Of a stretch of DNA of 64,000 nt, positions 24,363-33,164 are shown in pieces (within the stretch, counting starts at the first letter, position 1; each line of letters begins with the position of its first letter). The translations under genes and the position numbers were made by a program. This DNA comes from Terrimonas pollutisoli (GTDB lineage: Bacteria; Bacteroidota; Bacteroidia; Chitinophagales; Chitinophagaceae). The notes beneath the pieces were generated by a model, which was given only the letters and a program-made list of their open reading frames with translations, was not told the DNA's origin and did not search any database. The DNA lies in NCBI RefSeq assembly GCF_029360765.1, contig NZ_JARKNA010000018.1, positions 1 to 64,000 on the forward strand. Reading direction: 5' to 3'.

Positions 24363-26900
24363 GTGATTAACATCGTTCCAGACACTAATAATACAATGTT
24401 CAATATTGCGGTTGAGCTCGTGAATAAGAGTTCCCGCAATATTTTTCTTACCGGCAAGGCCGGTACCGGGAAAACTACTTTTTTAAAACATATTCGAAAC
24501 AACTCACCCAAGCAAATGGCAATCGTAGCGCCGACAGGAGTGGCTGCGATCAATGCAGGCGGTGTAACCATTCATTCCTTTTTTCAATTACCTATATCTC
24601 CTTTTATACCTGCGTCAACGGGGTATGGTCATAACGATGCCATTGCTGACCGGCATAGCTTGTTAAGCCGTCTTCGTCTTACCAGTGAAAAAAGAAAAGT
24701 GTTGCAGGAGCTGGAACTATTGGTAATTGATGAGATCAGTATGGTTCGCTGCGACACCCTCGATGCGATTGATGCAGTATTGCGGCATGTGAGGCAGCGA
24801 AACCTGGAGCGATTCGGTGGCGTACAGGTTTTGTTTATTGGCGACATGTACCAATTGCCGCCGGTTGTGCCTGCACAGGAGTGGCAAATTCTATCGCAGT
24901 ATTACGAGAGCCCTTATTTTTTTGATAGCAAGGTGGTAGAAGAAGAGCCGCCGGTTTATATAGAGTTCAATAAGATTTATCGCCAAAATGACCAGGAGTT
25001 TATTAAACTTCTCAACCAGATTCGTAACAATGAACTGGATAGCGACAGTGTGCAGATGTTAGACAGCCGGCTGATGCCGGAATTTCGTCGCAGCAAGAAT
25101 GATGGTTATATCATTCTTACTACACACAATCATAAGGCTGATCTTATTAATAAAGAGGAATTGGGAAAAATAGCAGAAAAACCAATTGCTTACCGGGCGG
25201 AAATCAGTGGAGAGTTTCCTGAAAAAACATACCCGGCAGATGAAGAGTTGGTGTTGAAACCCGGTGCACAGGTTATGTTTATTAAGAATGATGCAGCTGA
25301 TAAGGGTAAGCGATACTTTAACGGCAAAATCGGAACGATAAAAAAACTGGAAGGGGACAAAATAACAGTTCAATGCAAGGGCGAGGAGCATGAGATTGAA
25401 GTAAGCCGTGAAACCTGGAACAATATCAGGTACTCTCTCGATAATTCAACGAGAAAGCTCGAAGAAGAAGTATTAGGGTCCTTTGTGCAATATCCCTTGC
25501 GATTGGCCTGGGCGATTACTATTCACAAAAGCCAGGGGCTGACATTTGAAAAGGCCATTATCGACGCTGAAGCAGCGTTTGCGGCAGGCCAGGTTTATGT
25601 GGCATTGAGCCGTTGTACCAATTTGCCGGGATTGATTTTGCAGACAAAGATCCGGGCTTCGAGCCTGCATAGTGATAGCAGGATCGTTGCGTTTTCAAGG
25701 AGCCGGTCCAATTTGCCGGGATTAGAAAGTGAATTGGAAACAGCAAAACGAAATTATGAGTTATCTGTTTTGGTGTCCATTTTTGAATTTACACTCGCCA
25801 GTGAAAATTGCCGGGAATTACTCGATTATGTTACGGGGCATCATGGCTCGTTCAGTGATGATGCAAGGGATTGGATAATGTCGCTGAAAGGAAGAATGGA
25901 TGAGATTAATGATGTGGCCAGGAAATTCCAGTCGCAGTTAAAGGGCTTGTTTCAGCAAGATCAGGTGGATCAAAACAGAATAGTTGAAAGAGTAAAGGCT
26001 GCGGTATCATTCTTCACGGAAAAATTAAGCGATGCGATTAGCTATTTGCAAAGCTCTGCAATTAGCACAGACAGTCGTCAACATGCAAAAGAATATAATG
26101 ATAGCCTGAAGGAGATTTTTGCACTTCTTTCGTTAAAACAGTATTTGCTTCGCGGCTTTGAAAATGGGTTTTCAATTGACCTTTACCAGCATCTTAAAAA
26201 AACGTATTCTGTTCCTGCATTTTCAATCAATGCCTATGCAACGGCGAACGCAGACAGATCTGACCTGCCTCATCCTTCTCTCTATATGCAGTTAAAGATC
26301 CTTCGGGATTCTATTTGTTCTAAAGCCAACCTGCCTATTTATATTGTTGCTGGTAGCAACACCCTTGCAGAGATGAGCCGGTACTTGCCCCAATCCCTAA
26401 TCGAGTTGAGAAAAATCAGCGGCTTTGGGGAGGCAAAGATTGAAAAGTATGGTCAAGCCTTCCTGGATATTATTCTCAGGTATAGCAAAACAAAGGGGCT
26501 GGAATCATTGATTCATGAGAAGACTCCGAAGCGGGAAAGAAAAGATCCGGGTGCTGTCAAAAAACCCAAGGTTGACACAAAAGCAGAGTCTTTTAAACTA
26601 TTTAAGGAGGGTCGGGCAGTTAAAGAGATTGCGGCATTGAGGAATCTTACTGTGCAAACAATCGAAAGTCACCTGGCTCATTATGTTCAACAAGGAACTA
26701 TTCATATCGAAGAGCTGGTAAGCAGGGAAAAGTTGGTGATCATTGAGCCGGCTTTGCAAGCAATGAAGGATGCTCCTTTAAACATCATCAAGGAGAAGCT
26801 TGGTAATTCCATTGGCTTTGGTGAAATCAAGTTAGCAATGGCATGGAAAGAGTTTCAACAAAGCAATGAGAGTGGTCCTGGCAAAGACGAAAGTCTTTGA
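24363..26900 (+). CDS. Pif1/RecD2-like helicase with HRDC and HTH domains
   Basis: An 845-residue superfamily 1B helicase. Walker A 'LTGKAGTGKTTF' lies near residues 29-40, followed by 'APTGVAAINAGGVTIHSFF' (motif Ia) and 'LLVIDEISMVRCDTLDAID' (motif II). The C-terminal motor motif is 'AWAITIHKSQGLTFEKAIID' with 'YVALSRCTNLPGLIL'. Past the motor come an HRDC-like domain (about 640-705, 'ELRKISGFGEAKIEKYGQAFL') and an HTH segment ('FKEGRAVKEIAALRNLTVQTIESHL') like the C-terminus of RecQ proteins. The GTG at 24363 and the ATG at 24396 are both possible starts. The likely role is genome maintenance with 5'-3' polarity, inferred from the family. Confidence 0.9.
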   Translation: MINIVPDTNNTMFNIAVELVNKSSRNIFLTGKAGTGKTTFLKHIRNNSPKQMAIVAPTGVAAINAGGVTIHSFFQLPISPFIPASTGYGHNDAIADRHSLLSRLRLTSEKRKVLQELELLVIDEISMVRCDTLDAIDAVLRHVRQRNLERFGGVQVLFIGDMYQLPPVVPAQEWQILSQYYESPYFFDSKVVEEEPPVYIEFNKIYRQNDQEFIKLLNQIRNNELDSDSVQMLDSRLMPEFRRSKNDGYIILTTHNHKADLINKEELGKIAEKPIAYRAEISGEFPEKTYPADEELVLKPGAQVMFIKNDAADKGKRYFNGKIGTIKKLEGDKITVQCKGEEHEIEVSRETWNNIRYSLDNSTRKLEEEVLGSFVQYPLRLAWAITIHKSQGLTFEKAIIDAEAAFAAGQVYVALSRCTNLPGLILQTKIRASSLHSDSRIVAFSRSRSNLPGLESELETAKRNYELSVLVSIFEFTLASENCRELLDYVTGHHGSFSDDARDWIMSLKGRMDEINDVARKFQSQLKGLFQQDQVDQNRIVERVKAAVSFFTEKLSDAISYLQSSAISTDSRQHAKEYNDSLKEIFALLSLKQYLLRGFENGFSIDLYQHLKKTYSVPAFSINAYATANADRSDLPHPSLYMQLKILRDSICSKANLPIYIVAGSNTLAEMSRYLPQSLIELRKISGFGEAKIEKYGQAFLDIILRYSKTKGLESLIHEKTPKRERKDPGAVKKPKVDTKAESFKLFKEGRAVKEIAALRNLTVQTIESHLAHYVQQGTIHIEELVSREKLVIIEPALQAMKDAPLNIIKEKLGNSIGFGEIKLAMAWKEFQQSNESGPGKDESL

Positions 26901-27028
26901 GCAGTCAACTATGTTATTGGTATTAGCATAGCGAGCATTTTCGTATAATAATGTCATTGACGTAATCTGTAAACGTATCAACGTTATTCAACTATTCTTA
27001 TTAATTATTCACATTTATGAATAGAAGA

Positions 27029-27059
27029 TTTGTTACATAAAAGTTTATCAATATCTTTT
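27029..27059 (+). promoter_or_regulatory. Promoter of the SET/ATP-grasp operon
   Basis: TTTG (27029-27032), a 19-base spacer and TATCTTTT (27052-27059) match the Bacteroidota -33/-7 pattern with one mismatch in the last base. The predicted start site is about 10 bases before the first ATG at 27075. Confidence 0.65.
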
Positions 27060-27074
27060 CATATCAATTGAAAT

Positions 27075-27584
27075 ATGATAACCCATTCAAGTTCCGACTA
27101 TCGCATTATCAGCGATCATACATTCGCCGTTGTCAGGCAAAATATCAGTAACAATCAAAAAGGTTTTTTTGCGCAACGGGCCTATCAGCCGGGCGACGTT
27201 GTTATTGAATTTTCTTCAAGGGAAATAGTTGCTGAGCCGAATTACCTGACCGTACAGGTGGGTATTGATAAGCACATTTTATTGCACCCTGAGCATTTGC
27301 AATACATCAATCACAGTTGCGATCCCAATGTTTTTTTTGATACCCATGCTATGCATATTGTCGCTTTGAAGCCAATAACAGAGGGTGATGAAATGACTTT
27401 TTTCTATCCTTCTACCGAATGGGATATGGCGCAACCGTTCACTTGCTTTTGCGGAAGTGTAAGATGCCTTGGAGAAATAAAAGGTGCTGCACACATACAC
27501 CCGGACATACTGAAAAACTATACATTGACCCGATTCATAGAACAACAACTGCATGATCGTTCAAACAGGGAAAAACGAGCTTAA
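27075..27584 (+). CDS. Stand-alone SET-domain methyltransferase-like protein
   Basis: A 169-residue protein that is essentially one SET domain. The N-terminal strand 'KGFFAQRAYQPGDVVIEF' corresponds to the AdoMet-binding GxG region, though its second glycine is replaced. The pseudoknot motif is 'NHSCDPN' (79-85), and 'GDEMTFFYPSTEW' supplies the active-site Tyr (Y111). A post-SET zinc cluster follows with C124, C126 and C131 ('CFCGSVRC'), probably with C82. SET proteins transfer methyl groups to lysine side chains; the substrate here is unknown. The last 32 bases overlap the next gene, so the two are translationally coupled. A promoter lies just upstream. Confidence 0.88.
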   Translation: MITHSSSDYRIISDHTFAVVRQNISNNQKGFFAQRAYQPGDVVIEFSSREIVAEPNYLTVQVGIDKHILLHPEHLQYINHSCDPNVFFDTHAMHIVALKPITEGDEMTFFYPSTEWDMAQPFTCFCGSVRCLGEIKGAAHIHPDILKNYTLTRFIEQQLHDRSNREKRA

Positions 27585-28704
27585 GCGAAAGGTTTCGAAA
27601 CAGAAGCCGGCGGCAATTGATCCGATACAGAAACTAAAGATCTGGATACTTTTTCCCTACCTGGAAACCGACGATCCCAACCTTCAATATTATTACGACT
27701 TTTCTCAAAGCTTGGAAGAATACCGGCGGGTTTTTGATGAAATAGGTGCGGACTGGACATGGCAACCGGTCACTATGCTAAACTTCCAGGAAATCATTGC
27801 CACGATTAAAAAGAAGTCAGGCAGAAAAATACCGCTGGTCTTAAACCTTTGCGATGGTGATGAAGTAAACGGTACGCCGGGGGTGTCGGTTATTCATGAG
27901 TTGGAAAGGAATAAACTCATTTATACCGGTTCTGATGCTGATTTTTACAATATCACTACCTCCAAGATTCCCATGAAAAAGGCTTTTGACAAAGCCGGTG
28001 TGTCTACGGCAAAATGGGAAATCATTGATGGAACTGAAGAGTCGATTAAAGGTATTTGTAAGAGATTAGGAGCACCACTCATTATTAAGCCTGCAGTATC
28101 CGGTGGAAGCATGGGTGTATCAGTAAAGAATGTGGTTTACACTGACGATGAACTGAGCGATCGCATTAATGAAATAAAAAAGGGCTACCGTGGATGGAAT
28201 TTATTAGCCGATGGTTTGTTTGTAGAACAATTTATTACAGGTCCCGAATACACTTCTTTTATAGTGGGATCTTCAACCCGTCCAAAATCTTGTTTTGTTT
28301 TTCCGCCTGTTGAGCGGGTCTTTCATGAGTCACTGCCTGATGAAGAAAAGTTTCTTTCATTTGATAGACTTTGGGAAATCTATGAGGATGAAAAGCCCAT
28401 GCCCGCCGATGAGAATTTTTATGATTATCACCAGCCAGATCAATCATTAGTAAAAGCTATCGAACAGTTAAGCCTGGAGGCCTACCTGTCCGTAGGTGGG
28501 ATGGGATATGGACGACTGGATATTCGAATGGATAAGAATACCGGCAAGTTATATATGCTTGAAGTGAATGCTCAGTGCGGATTAAGTGAAGACGAGGATT
28601 ATACATCTATTGGCGCTATTCTCCGCTACTCTAACAACTCGTTTGCGGAGCTTGTGAGGAGAATCATCCATGATGCTTTCGCCAGAAGAAATTTAAAGCT
28701 TTAA
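27553..28704 (+). CDS. ATP-grasp ligase (D-Ala-D-Ala ligase-like)
   Basis: A 383-residue ATP-grasp enzyme. After a ~27-residue basic extension comes a Ddl-like N-domain (residues 28-140, 'LVLNLCDGDEVNGTPGVSVIHELE'), then the ATP-binding lobes: 'PLIIKPAVSGGSMGVS' (175-190), 'FVEQFITGPEYTSFIV' (223-238), and the metal-binding 'YGRLDIRMD' and 'YMLEVNAQCGLS' (319-345). Enzymes of this fold form amide or peptide bonds through acyl-phosphates. It shares the 'NLC-D/E-G' motif with the next gene, so the two are paralogues. It is the middle gene of a tight three-gene operon (32-base overlap upstream, 9-base gap downstream). Dedicated cell-wall Ddl is unlikely given this context. Confidence 0.88.
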   Translation: MIVQTGKNELKRKVSKQKPAAIDPIQKLKIWILFPYLETDDPNLQYYYDFSQSLEEYRRVFDEIGADWTWQPVTMLNFQEIIATIKKKSGRKIPLVLNLCDGDEVNGTPGVSVIHELERNKLIYTGSDADFYNITTSKIPMKKAFDKAGVSTAKWEIIDGTEESIKGICKRLGAPLIIKPAVSGGSMGVSVKNVVYTDDELSDRINEIKKGYRGWNLLADGLFVEQFITGPEYTSFIVGSSTRPKSCFVFPPVERVFHESLPDEEKFLSFDRLWEIYEDEKPMPADENFYDYHQPDQSLVKAIEQLSLEAYLSVGGMGYGRLDIRMDKNTGKLYMLEVNAQCGLSEDEDYTSIGAILRYSNNSFAELVRRIIHDAFARRNLKL

Positions 28705-28713
28705 ATAAATACC

Positions 28714-30153
28714 ATGAAGGTTTGTGTGCTACAACCCGATTATTCCACCACAGGCGTAGATTACAAATACTATGATCCGCCGAGGAATTTGTCAGCCTTG
28801 TTGCCGAACGATGAAGTGGATCATGTTTTTCTCAATAAGCTGACAACCTATCGCCAGCTGAAAGAGTTGAAGAAGAAGAACTATGATGTGTTTGTAAACC
28901 TGTGTGAAGGATACCTGGAATGGGAAGTCCCATCCATTGATGTGATTCATTCTTTTGAATTGCTCGATCTGCCTCATACAGGCCCTACCGCCAAACTATA
29001 TGATCCTACCAAGGAGCTAATGAAATATGTAGCGCATTGCGAAGGGGTAAAGACCCCCGGGTATTTTATTATTGAGCAGCCTGAGGATATCGACAAAGTG
29101 GAGAAATATTTGTCTTATCCTATGTTTATTAAGCCGGCAAAAGCAGGCGATAGTTTGGGCATTGACGAGAATTCGGTTTTGTATAATAAGCAGGACTTAC
29201 TGAAAAAGGTGGTGGAAATATTTAATGAATATGGACCATTGCTGGTTGAAGAATATATTGACGGCCGGGAGTTCACGGTGTTGGTAGCTGCAAATAGAGA
29301 TGGAAAAAGCTGCCGGGTTTTTAAACCGGTGGAATATGTATTTCCGGAAGGCAAATATTTTAAGACCTATTCATTAAAGACATCAGAGCTGCACCCTGAT
29401 TGTAATTTTCCCTGTACTGATCCGGTGCTGGATAAAAAGCTAAGAGCGGCGACAGAAAAAATTTTCAAAGGCTTTAATGGTGTGGGATATGCCAGGCTTG
29501 ACTTTAGGGTTAATGATAATAATGAAATTTATTTTCTCGAGATCAACTTTACCTGTTCTGTTTTTTATACGGATGGCTATGAGGGTTCGGCTGATTTCAT
29601 TTTAAGGTTTGACGAAGCTGGTCAAAAAGGATTTCTTGAGCATATCATTGAAGAGGGAATTGCCAGGCACCGGAGAAAGAAAAAGCCATATGCGATGAAA
29701 GGAAACTCCATTGCAGGATTTGGAATTTATGCTAGCCGTAATATCCGGAAGGGAGATATTATTTTTACCGGAGAGGAGAAAGCACAACGTATAGTGACCC
29801 GCAGGTTTGTTGAAAGAAATTGGGATAAGGAGCAGCAACTTCATTTTCGCAGATATGCATATGCTTTAAGTGAGGAGGTGTTTGTGTTGTGGGATGAAGA
29901 TCCTTCTGAATGGGCGCCGCAAAATCATAGCTGTGATGCGAACACAGGGCTCGATGGATTAAATGTCATTGCTCTTAGGAATATTTCACGAAATGAAGAG
30001 CTGACATTGGATTATTCTCAATTTTTGAATGAGACGATGGAGCCCTTCGAATGTAAATGCGGATCTGTTAACTGTAAGGGTGAAATTAAGGGGGTGTTGA
30101 ATAATTCGGTAACGAGCAGAGAGCAACAGTTTTTAATTACAAAGGAGAGATGA
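28714..30153 (+). CDS. ATP-grasp ligase fused to a SET domain
   Basis: A 479-residue two-domain protein. Residues 1-320 are a Ddl-like ATP-grasp ligase: 'FVNLCEGYLEWEVPSIDVIHSFE' (60-82), 'MFIKPAKAGDSLGI' (137-150), 'LLVEEYIDGREFTVLV' (176-191), 'YARLDFRV' (259-266) and 'YFLEINFTCS' (273-282). Residues ~328-460 are a complete SET domain: 'GFGIYASRNIRKGDIIF' (335-351), 'NHSCDAN' (404-410), 'ELTLDY' (429-434) and post-SET cysteines C447, C449 and C454. Both halves keep their catalytic motifs, and the frame is open throughout, so this is a genuine fusion. It implies that ligation and methylation act on the same substrate or in sequence. A terminator follows immediately. Confidence 0.9.
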   Translation: MKVCVLQPDYSTTGVDYKYYDPPRNLSALLPNDEVDHVFLNKLTTYRQLKELKKKNYDVFVNLCEGYLEWEVPSIDVIHSFELLDLPHTGPTAKLYDPTKELMKYVAHCEGVKTPGYFIIEQPEDIDKVEKYLSYPMFIKPAKAGDSLGIDENSVLYNKQDLLKKVVEIFNEYGPLLVEEYIDGREFTVLVAANRDGKSCRVFKPVEYVFPEGKYFKTYSLKTSELHPDCNFPCTDPVLDKKLRAATEKIFKGFNGVGYARLDFRVNDNNEIYFLEINFTCSVFYTDGYEGSADFILRFDEAGQKGFLEHIIEEGIARHRRKKKPYAMKGNSIAGFGIYASRNIRKGDIIFTGEEKAQRIVTRRFVERNWDKEQQLHFRRYAYALSEEVFVLWDEDPSEWAPQNHSCDANTGLDGLNVIALRNISRNEELTLDYSQFLNETMEPFECKCGSVNCKGEIKGVLNNSVTSREQQFLITKER

Positions 30154-30174
30154 CCATCCAAAAAATCTAAAGTC

Positions 30175-30206
30175 AAACAGACCCGTATAAAAGCGGGTCT
30201 GTTTTT
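30175..30206. terminator. Bidirectional terminator, SET operon / tonB
   Basis: An 11-bp stem (AAACAGACCCG with its complement) and an eight-base loop end in TTTT(TT). It closes the SET/ATP-grasp operon and the convergent tonB gene. Confidence 0.9.
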
Positions 30207-30214
30207 GTTTAAGC

Positions 30215-31030
30215 TTATTCTTCTGTTGTAACCTGGAACGTAATGGCTTGCTTGCGATAAGCTTTTACCTGGCGACCGTTTTGCATGGCAGGTTTCCATT
30301 TTGCTGCTTTTTTCAAAACACGAATGGCTTCTTGCTCCAGGCCATAACCTAAATTAGTAAGGGCTTTGATGTCACTAACGTTACCGTCAATGTCCACTAC
30401 AAATTGAATTAAGACGGTATAATTGCCTGAAGGTGCATCATTGTCGATAGGAGTTTGTGGATTTAAATTTCGCAAAAGAAATTTTTCCCAATTGCCGTCG
30501 AAAACTGCATCAATTTCCACCCTGGTGAAGATTTCAGGTTCCCTTGGCTCTTTAACCTCGATAATGTCTTTTCCCTGATCCAGCACGGGGGCGTCAACGG
30601 TACCATCATAATCTGTACCCTCAACCTTGATGACGTCAATTTTAGCGTTGATCATATCTTCTTGTGTTGGTGGAGGGGTGATGACTTCTTCGTCTCTCGT
30701 AATTTCAATAGGCGTTAATTGTTCTGTGCGTACCTGCGGCGGTTCTGTTTGTCTCGGTGGTTCTGGTAAGGGTTCAGGTTTTACTTCTTCAGGTTTCAAA
30801 TTTGCGATTGTGACCTCATCATGAATAATGAATTTCTCATCGTTTTTTCTTTCTTTGTTTGCCAATACAACCCCGGCGAAAATTAGTGAAGTGAAAACGC
30901 CGGTAAAGATCAACGACTTTGTAATTCTTGCGTGATAAGTTTTGCGGAGGTCATAGGCTCCATAGTCTTTGTTTCTGTTGTCAAAAACAAGATCGAGCAG
31001 ATCGGCAGATAGAATTTTGTTGGTATCCAT
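30215..31030 (-). CDS. Energy transducer TonB
   Basis: A 271-residue TonB-family protein. A cytoplasmic N-terminus ('LLDLVFDNRNKDYGAYDLRKTY', typical of Bacteroidota TonB) precedes one transmembrane helix near residues 37-57. A Pro/Glu-rich periplasmic linker follows ('KPEEVKPEPLPEPPRQTEPPQ'), and the C-terminal domain ends with 'IRVLKKAAKWKPAMQNGRQVKAYRKQAITFQV'. It transmits proton-motive force to outer-membrane receptors such as the one at 16591. No exbB/exbD is adjacent; an exbD lies at 51037. A 7-bp inverted repeat spans the start codon. Confidence 0.92.
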   Translation of the reverse strand: MDTNKILSADLLDLVFDNRNKDYGAYDLRKTYHARITKSLIFTGVFTSLIFAGVVLANKERKNDEKFIIHDEVTIANLKPEEVKPEPLPEPPRQTEPPQVRTEQLTPIEITRDEEVITPPPTQEDMINAKIDVIKVEGTDYDGTVDAPVLDQGKDIIEVKEPREPEIFTRVEIDAVFDGNWEKFLLRNLNPQTPIDNDAPSGNYTVLIQFVVDIDGNVSDIKALTNLGYGLEQEAIRVLKKAAKWKPAMQNGRQVKAYRKQAITFQVTTEE

Positions 31031-31054
31031 GGTTTAAGTTTTTTGTTAACCATG
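31028..31054 (-). promoter_or_regulatory. Inverted repeat over the tonB start
   Basis: CATGGTT (31028-31034) and AACCATG (31048-31054) are perfect complements around a 13-base spacer, and the left arm includes the ATG of tonB. A second 8-bp inverted repeat (AATTCCAC/GTGGAATT, 31073-31080 and 31105-31112) lies just upstream. Either could be an operator or an RNA hairpin limiting translation. Confidence 0.4.
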
Positions 31055-31172
31055 AGATATTTCAACAACAGCAATTCCACAATATTTGTAAGAAATAAAG
31101 TTGTGTGGAATTATTTGTTTAGTGCATCACTCGTTAACGAATGAAACAAAAAAAGATGAAGTAACTGAGATG

Positions 31173-33035
31173 TTATCTTCCCATATACACCATCAATATT
31201 TGTACATCACTTGGATTGATACCGGATATCCGGCTCGCCTGTCCCAGTGTTCGTGGTTGGATACGACTTAATTTTTCTCTTGCTTCATTACCGAGGGAAA
31301 GAATTTTTTTATAATCAAACGTAGATGGTATTTCAAGATCTTCTAATTGACTCATTCTTGTTACCAGTTCTTTTTCTTTCTCTATGTAAACATCATACTT
31401 CACTTGTATGGAAGCCTGTTCAATATTTTCTGTGGAGTAAGTTGAAAGCTTTGTTTGCAGGGTTGGTAATGCCTGAGCCAGTTGTGTTAATTCAATTCCG
31501 GGTCGCAACAAGATTTTTTCTGCTTTTTGTTTTTCGGTAATGAATGAAGAATTGAGTGACTCAAAAAAAGGGTTCACTTCTTCAGGTTCGATACTTGTTT
31601 CCTTTAGAACATTTTTAATCTCTTCAACATCTTTTCTTTTTTTAATCACTTTATCCATTCTTTCCTGCGACGCTAAACCAAGGCGATAGCTAAGCTCTGT
31701 TAAACGGAGATCAGCATTGTCCTGGCGGAGCAATGTTCTGAACTCAGCTCTTGACGTAAACATTCTATAAGGCTCTTCGGTTCCTTTGCTGATTAAATCG
31801 TCAATCAGTACGCCAATATAAGCTTCGCTTCTTTTCAGAATAACCGGCTCTAATTCTCTTGTAGCCTGGTGTGCATTGATACCGGCCATTAAGCCTTGGC
31901 AGGCGGCCTCCTCATAACCTGTTGTTCCGTTTATCTGGCCAGCAAAGAAAAGATTTCGTATATGTTTTGTTTCTAATGTGTGTTTAAGTTGGGTCGGAGG
32001 GAAATAATCATATTCAATGGCATAGCCGGGTCGGAAAACTCTCACCTGTTCAAAACCGGGAACAATACGAAGTGCTTCGTATTGAACTTCTTCAGGCAAT
32101 GATGTTGAAAAGCCATTGACATAAATTTCGACAGTGTTCCATCCTTCCGGCTCAATAAAAAGCTGATGCCTTTCTCTTTCAGCGAACCGGTTGATCTTAT
32201 CTTCTATACTGGGACAATACCGGGGTCCTACTCCATCTATTCTGCCGGCAAACATTGGGCTGCGATCGAAACCGGTTTTCAGAATATCGTGCACGGTTTG
32301 ATTAGTGTAAGTCACCCAGCAGCTTCGTTGTTTTTTGGGTTTCGGTGTGTCGGTATAAGAAAAGCCAATAATCTCCTCATCGCCTGGCTGCTCCTCCATT
32401 TTGGAATAATCAAGGCTTCGGCCATCCACTCTTGGTGGTGTACCTGTTTTCAACCGGTCGCTTTCAAAGCCCAAAGAGACCAACTGCTCGGTGATGCCGG
32501 TCGCGGCTTTTTCCGCAGCCCTACCTCCACCGAAGTTTTTTTCGCCAATATGAATAATGCCGTTTAAGAATGTTCCATTGGTCAAAACAACTGCCTTTGC
32601 TTTTATCTCGTGTCCCAAACCAGTTATGACACCACAGGCCTTACCATCTTTTATTACCAGGCCTTTGACCATGTCCTGGTAGAAGTCAACATTGGGCGTT
32701 TTTTCCAGCATTTCCCGCCAGGTAGATGCAAATAGCATTCTATCACTCTGTGCCCGGGGGCTCCACATAGCTGGTCCCTTCGAACGGTTTAGCATTCTGA
32801 ACTGGATCATAGAGATATCCGTAACAATACCGGAATACCCGCCCAAAGCATCTATCTCCCGCACTATTTGTCCTTTGGCAATACCTCCCATGGCAGGATT
32901 ACAGCTCATTTGGGCTATAGTCTGCATGTTCATCGTTACCAAAAGAACCTTTGAGCCAAGGTTAGCAGCGGAAGCCGCCGCTTCACAGCCTGCATGGCCT
33001 GCTCCTACCACTATAATATCATATTCAGGAAACAT
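31173..33035 (-). CDS. mnmG: tRNA U34 carboxymethylaminomethyl-modifying enzyme MnmG (GidA)
   Basis: A 620-residue FAD-dependent MnmG that, with MnmE, modifies the wobble uridine of tRNAs reading split boxes. The dinucleotide motif is 'IIVVGAGHAGCEAAASAANLG', and the family markers 'GGIAKGQIVREIDALGG', 'KTGTPPRVD' and the C-terminal 'ASRISGINPSDVQILMVYMGR' are intact. The ATG at 33035 places the FAD motif at the N-terminus; a longer reading from 33122 would translate a parS-like palindrome and is rejected. A TAACTTTG element (33042-33049) lies directly before the ATG, implying an almost leaderless mRNA. Confidence 0.96.
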   Translation of the reverse strand: MFPEYDIIVVGAGHAGCEAAASAANLGSKVLLVTMNMQTIAQMSCNPAMGGIAKGQIVREIDALGGYSGIVTDISMIQFRMLNRSKGPAMWSPRAQSDRMLFASTWREMLEKTPNVDFYQDMVKGLVIKDGKACGVITGLGHEIKAKAVVLTNGTFLNGIIHIGEKNFGGGRAAEKAATGITEQLVSLGFESDRLKTGTPPRVDGRSLDYSKMEEQPGDEEIIGFSYTDTPKPKKQRSCWVTYTNQTVHDILKTGFDRSPMFAGRIDGVGPRYCPSIEDKINRFAERERHQLFIEPEGWNTVEIYVNGFSTSLPEEVQYEALRIVPGFEQVRVFRPGYAIEYDYFPPTQLKHTLETKHIRNLFFAGQINGTTGYEEAACQGLMAGINAHQATRELEPVILKRSEAYIGVLIDDLISKGTEEPYRMFTSRAEFRTLLRQDNADLRLTELSYRLGLASQERMDKVIKKRKDVEEIKNVLKETSIEPEEVNPFFESLNSSFITEKQKAEKILLRPGIELTQLAQALPTLQTKLSTYSTENIEQASIQVKYDVYIEKEKELVTRMSQLEDLEIPSTFDYKKILSLGNEAREKLSRIQPRTLGQASRISGINPSDVQILMVYMGR

Positions 33036-33041
33036 AGGGCG

Positions 33042-33049
33042 CAAAGTTA
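33042..33049 (-). promoter_or_regulatory. -7 element of mnmG
   Basis: On the minus strand this reads TAACTTTG. It ends about 7 bases from the ATG, so the transcript would be leaderless or nearly so. Confidence 0.45.
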
Positions 33050-33078
33050 CTGTAAAACGAAGAGGGGAATAGTGGAAA

Positions 33079-33094
33079 TGTTCCATGTGAAACG
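33079..33094. promoter_or_regulatory. parS-like palindrome 1
   Basis: TGTTCCATGTGAAACG matches 13 of 16 positions of the classical parS TGTTTCACGTGAAACA. It sits 44 bases upstream of mnmG. ParB binding is inferred, not shown. Confidence 0.4.
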
Positions 33095-33164
33095 TTTTGA
33101 CAGGCATAGGGAGATCAGGCAAGTTTTTGTTTCCAATGGCCTGATAAATTGCTTGGCTCCTGAA

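Noticed and set aside
26901..30214. Ordinary D-alanine ligase (ddl) genes for the cell wall
   Set aside because: Both ATP-grasp proteins are embedded with SET domains and diverge from the usual Ddl motifs, and no mur genes are nearby.
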